Shown here: piece after piece, positions 21,314 through 22,276 of the stretch
Numbering within the stretch: position 1 is the stretch's first letter
How the letters are laid out: every line of letters begins with the position of its first letter
Source: a virus
Direction: 5' to 3' (one strand)
DNA length: 22,276 nt
Virus record (IMG/VR): IMGVR_UViG_3300044737_000040
Coordinates: 1 to 22,276 of that record
Made by a program: the position numbers and the translations under genes
Notes under the pieces: model-generated
Databases searched by the model: none
What the model saw: the letters and a program-made list of their open reading frames with translations, nothing else
Told to the model about the DNA's origin: nothing

Positions 21314-21693
21314 CGCGCGGACTCCAGGAGAGCGGAGAGCTCGCCGAGCACGTCCTGCAGCGACCGAAGAATGAACGGCCCGCCGGCGTAGCCGCCCGCC
21401 CCCGGCTCGTCCTGCCGAGCCTCGACATCCTTCGCGTGGGTCTCCGCGACCTTCGTGGCGCGCTCGTACAAGTCGCGGATCCCGGCCTCCATCCTGCGGA
21501 GGCGGCCGTGCGAGAGCAGGGCGTGCTTGGTGTAGGCGCCGAGGCTCGGCTCGATGCCGCCCAACTTGGTGAGCTCATCGATATCGGCGAGCACGCGATT
21601 GCGTTCGGTGTCGGAGACGCGGCAGCCGGCCGCGTGGTCGGTGCGCTTCTGTGCCCGCTTGTTGCGAAGTACCTTTCGACTCTTGCTAGTCAT
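21310..21693 (-). CDS. ribbon-helix-helix-like putative regulator, first gene of the minus-strand operon
   Basis: A 127-residue protein from minus-strand ATG 21693; GTG 21723 is an alternative but would run through the inverted repeat 21695-21721. The N-terminus is very basic (SKSRKVLRNKRAQKR). Residues about 23-62 read GCRVSDTERNRVLADIDEL then PSLGAYTKHALL, which fits the strand, helix, turn, helix order of ribbon-helix-helix proteins such as MobC/NikA-type factors (family: V-x-x-x-E-x-x-x-I...S-x-x-x-Y-x-R-x-A-L). The rest is a helical, charged region ending in LRSLQDVLGELSALLES. As first gene next to a palindrome-rich control region it may bind those repeats and autoregulate; that is inference. 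No Shine-Dalgarno sequence precedes the ATG. Confidence 0.62.
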   Translation of the reverse strand: MTSKSRKVLRNKRAQKRTDHAAGCRVSDTERNRVLADIDELTKLGGIEPSLGAYTKHALLSHGRLRRMEAGIRDLYERATKVAETHAKDVEARQDEPGAGGYAGGPFILRSLQDVLGELSALLESAR

Positions 21694-21694
21694 G

Positions 21695-21721
21695 GCAGAC
21701 AAGGATGATCTCACTGTCTGC
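21695..21721. promoter_or_regulatory. inverted repeat GCAGACA-N13-TGTCTGC, putative operator
   Basis: Perfect 7-base half sites at 21695-21701 and 21715-21721 flank 13 bases. The repeat lies one base upstream of the minus-strand regulator start and over the region where its -10 would fall, so a bound protein would block initiation. It also covers the plus-strand ATG at 21692, arguing against that start. Confidence 0.55.
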
Positions 21722-21723
21722 AC

Positions 21724-21744
21724 TTGTCAACCATGTCTTGACAA
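21724..21744. promoter_or_regulatory. inverted repeat TTGTCAA-N7-TTGACAA, putative operator with divergent -35 elements
   Basis: Perfect 7-base half sites at 21724-21730 and 21738-21744. Each arm contains TTGACA, the consensus -35: on the minus strand at 21730-21725 and on the plus strand at 21738-21743. For the minus strand, 17 bases further on is CATCCT (weak -10), which would place the transcript start at or just before the ATG, so a leaderless message is possible. On the plus strand, TACGAT at 21745-21750 could be a -10 for TTGTCA at 21724-21729 with short (15-base) spacing. The region is visibly AT-richer than its flanks. Confidence 0.6.
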
Positions 21745-21751
21745 TACGATC

Positions 21752-22126
21752 ATGCGGGGCCACCGTGCGCTCATGCGACAACTCATACCCGGACCATCGG
21801 ATCTGACGCCCGAGCAAATCCTCGAGATGCGCGAGCTCGAGGAGGTTCCGCCCGGCGTCCCGCCCAACCTCAACGACCTCTGCGACATCGCGCTCGGCCA
21901 CCGGTTCGACTCGGCCGAGCGGCGCGCGGCGCGCATCGAGCTCGCCGGCACCTACGCCAGGACCTGCGCCGGCAATATCGTGACCAGGGATCCGCTGACC
22001 GACCTCTTGGTCCAGCTCGGGGCATGGGTGAATCTGCACCGATTCGACGACGACCAGGACCCGGCCGCGGACGCACCGGACGAGCGCGTGGTGCGCGCCT
22101 TCGGTCGCTGGATGGCGCTCCGGTGA
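21752..22126 (+). CDS. hypothetical protein divergent from the minus-strand operon
   Basis: A product of about 124 residues, family not recognised. The frame is open from 21554 and has ATGs at 21692, 21752 and 21773. 21692 lies inside the putative operator, so 21752 or 21773 (the latter giving 117 residues) is preferred; no Shine-Dalgarno sequence decides between them. The protein is mostly helical and acidic: PSDLTPEQILEMRELEEVPPG, a NLNDLCDIALGHRFDSAERRAARIELA stretch, then LTDLLVQLGAWVNLHRF and an Asp-rich loop before ERVVRAFGRWMALR. Its stop overlaps the next GTG (GTGA at 22123-22126). Divergence across the operator region suggests joint control with the minus-strand operon. Confidence 0.55.
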   Translation: MRGHRALMRQLIPGPSDLTPEQILEMRELEEVPPGVPPNLNDLCDIALGHRFDSAERRAARIELAGTYARTCAGNIVTRDPLTDLLVQLGAWVNLHRFDDDQDPAADAPDERVVRAFGRWMALR

Positions 22127-22276
22127 GCATCGAGCCACCGGACGAGCTGGTAGATGACCGCGGGGATCCCGCGAGTCGCGAGGTGCTCGAGGACTGGCAT
22201 CGCGAGCGAGGACACAAGGTAACCCGGGTCGGGGTGGCGGTCGGCGTCGACGCCGCCGACGCCGCCGACGACGCCG
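22123..22276 (+). CDS. partial hypothetical protein, cut by the window edge
   Basis: The frame opens at GTG 22123 in a GTGA overlap with the previous stop and runs off the right edge after 51 codons. It begins VSIEPPDELVDDRGDPASREV and includes VLEDWHRERGHKVTRVGVAVG, then an Asp/Ala-rich stretch encoded by GACGCCGCC repeats (22249-22266). It is too short to classify. Overlap coupling is the main support for it being a gene. Confidence 0.5.
   Translation, partial: MSIEPPDELVDDRGDPASREVLEDWHRERGHKVTRVGVAVGVDAADAADDA

Overview
The window is the late structural and lysis region of a Mu-like (transposable-type, contractile-tailed) phage or prophage, followed by a compact accessory block. Base composition is strongly GC-rich throughout. 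A two-component spanin set (an inner-membrane coiled-coil protein with an embedded outer-membrane lipoprotein) and a second lipobox protein point to a Gram-negative host. A GC-rich soil or marine lineage such as the Myxococcota would fit, but nothing in the sequence fixes the taxon. No transposase, repressor, portal, terminase or phage end is visible, so prophage and free phage cannot be told apart.

Layout. 55-1035: Mu gpT-type major capsid protein at the left edge. 1067-1141: a complete CAU tRNA gene with an initiator-like unpaired 1:72 position, lying in the gap between two head genes. 1176-3805: head-completion and tail-connector genes (gp35-position protein, gp36/DUF1320, virion morphogenesis/tail completion, gp37/DUF1834, small DUF2635-like). 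3808-5688: tail sheath and tail tube. 5691-6520: tail assembly chaperone pair joined by a probable -1 frameshift on a run of nine A. 6510-8273: tape measure. 8273-14866: gpN-like protein with an odd Ala/Ser/Phe-rich insert, gp44-like hub, gp45-like spike, a Gly-rich fibre gene, gp46-like wedge and gp47/baseplate J. 14867-16822: a gp48-type protein expanded by lectin-like domains. 16855-17541: a lipoprotein whose body resembles a tail-fibre domain. 17617-19670: lysis cassette (XhlA-like, Rz, embedded Rz1, holin-like, NlpC/P60-like endolysin).

From 21693 back to 19667 five minus-strand genes overlap by 1-4 bases each. The first looks like a ribbon-helix-helix DNA-binding protein, one is a small membrane protein, and the rest are not recognised. 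This operon converges head-on with the endolysin gene; both stop codons share one CTAG. At its other end it diverges from a plus-strand pair (about 21752-22126 and 22123 to the edge) across a short AT-richer gap holding two perfect inverted repeats, a likely operator/promoter region.

The plus-strand genes are almost all translationally coupled (ATGA, TGATG or GTGA overlaps) and follow the head, neck, sheath/tube, chaperone, tape, baseplate, fibre, lysis order of Mu-like phages. The departures from Mu are the tRNA, the fibre gene between spike and wedge, the fused gp48 protein, the lipoprotein, the spanins-first lysis order, and the minus-strand operon, which is the best candidate for an undescribed accessory module.
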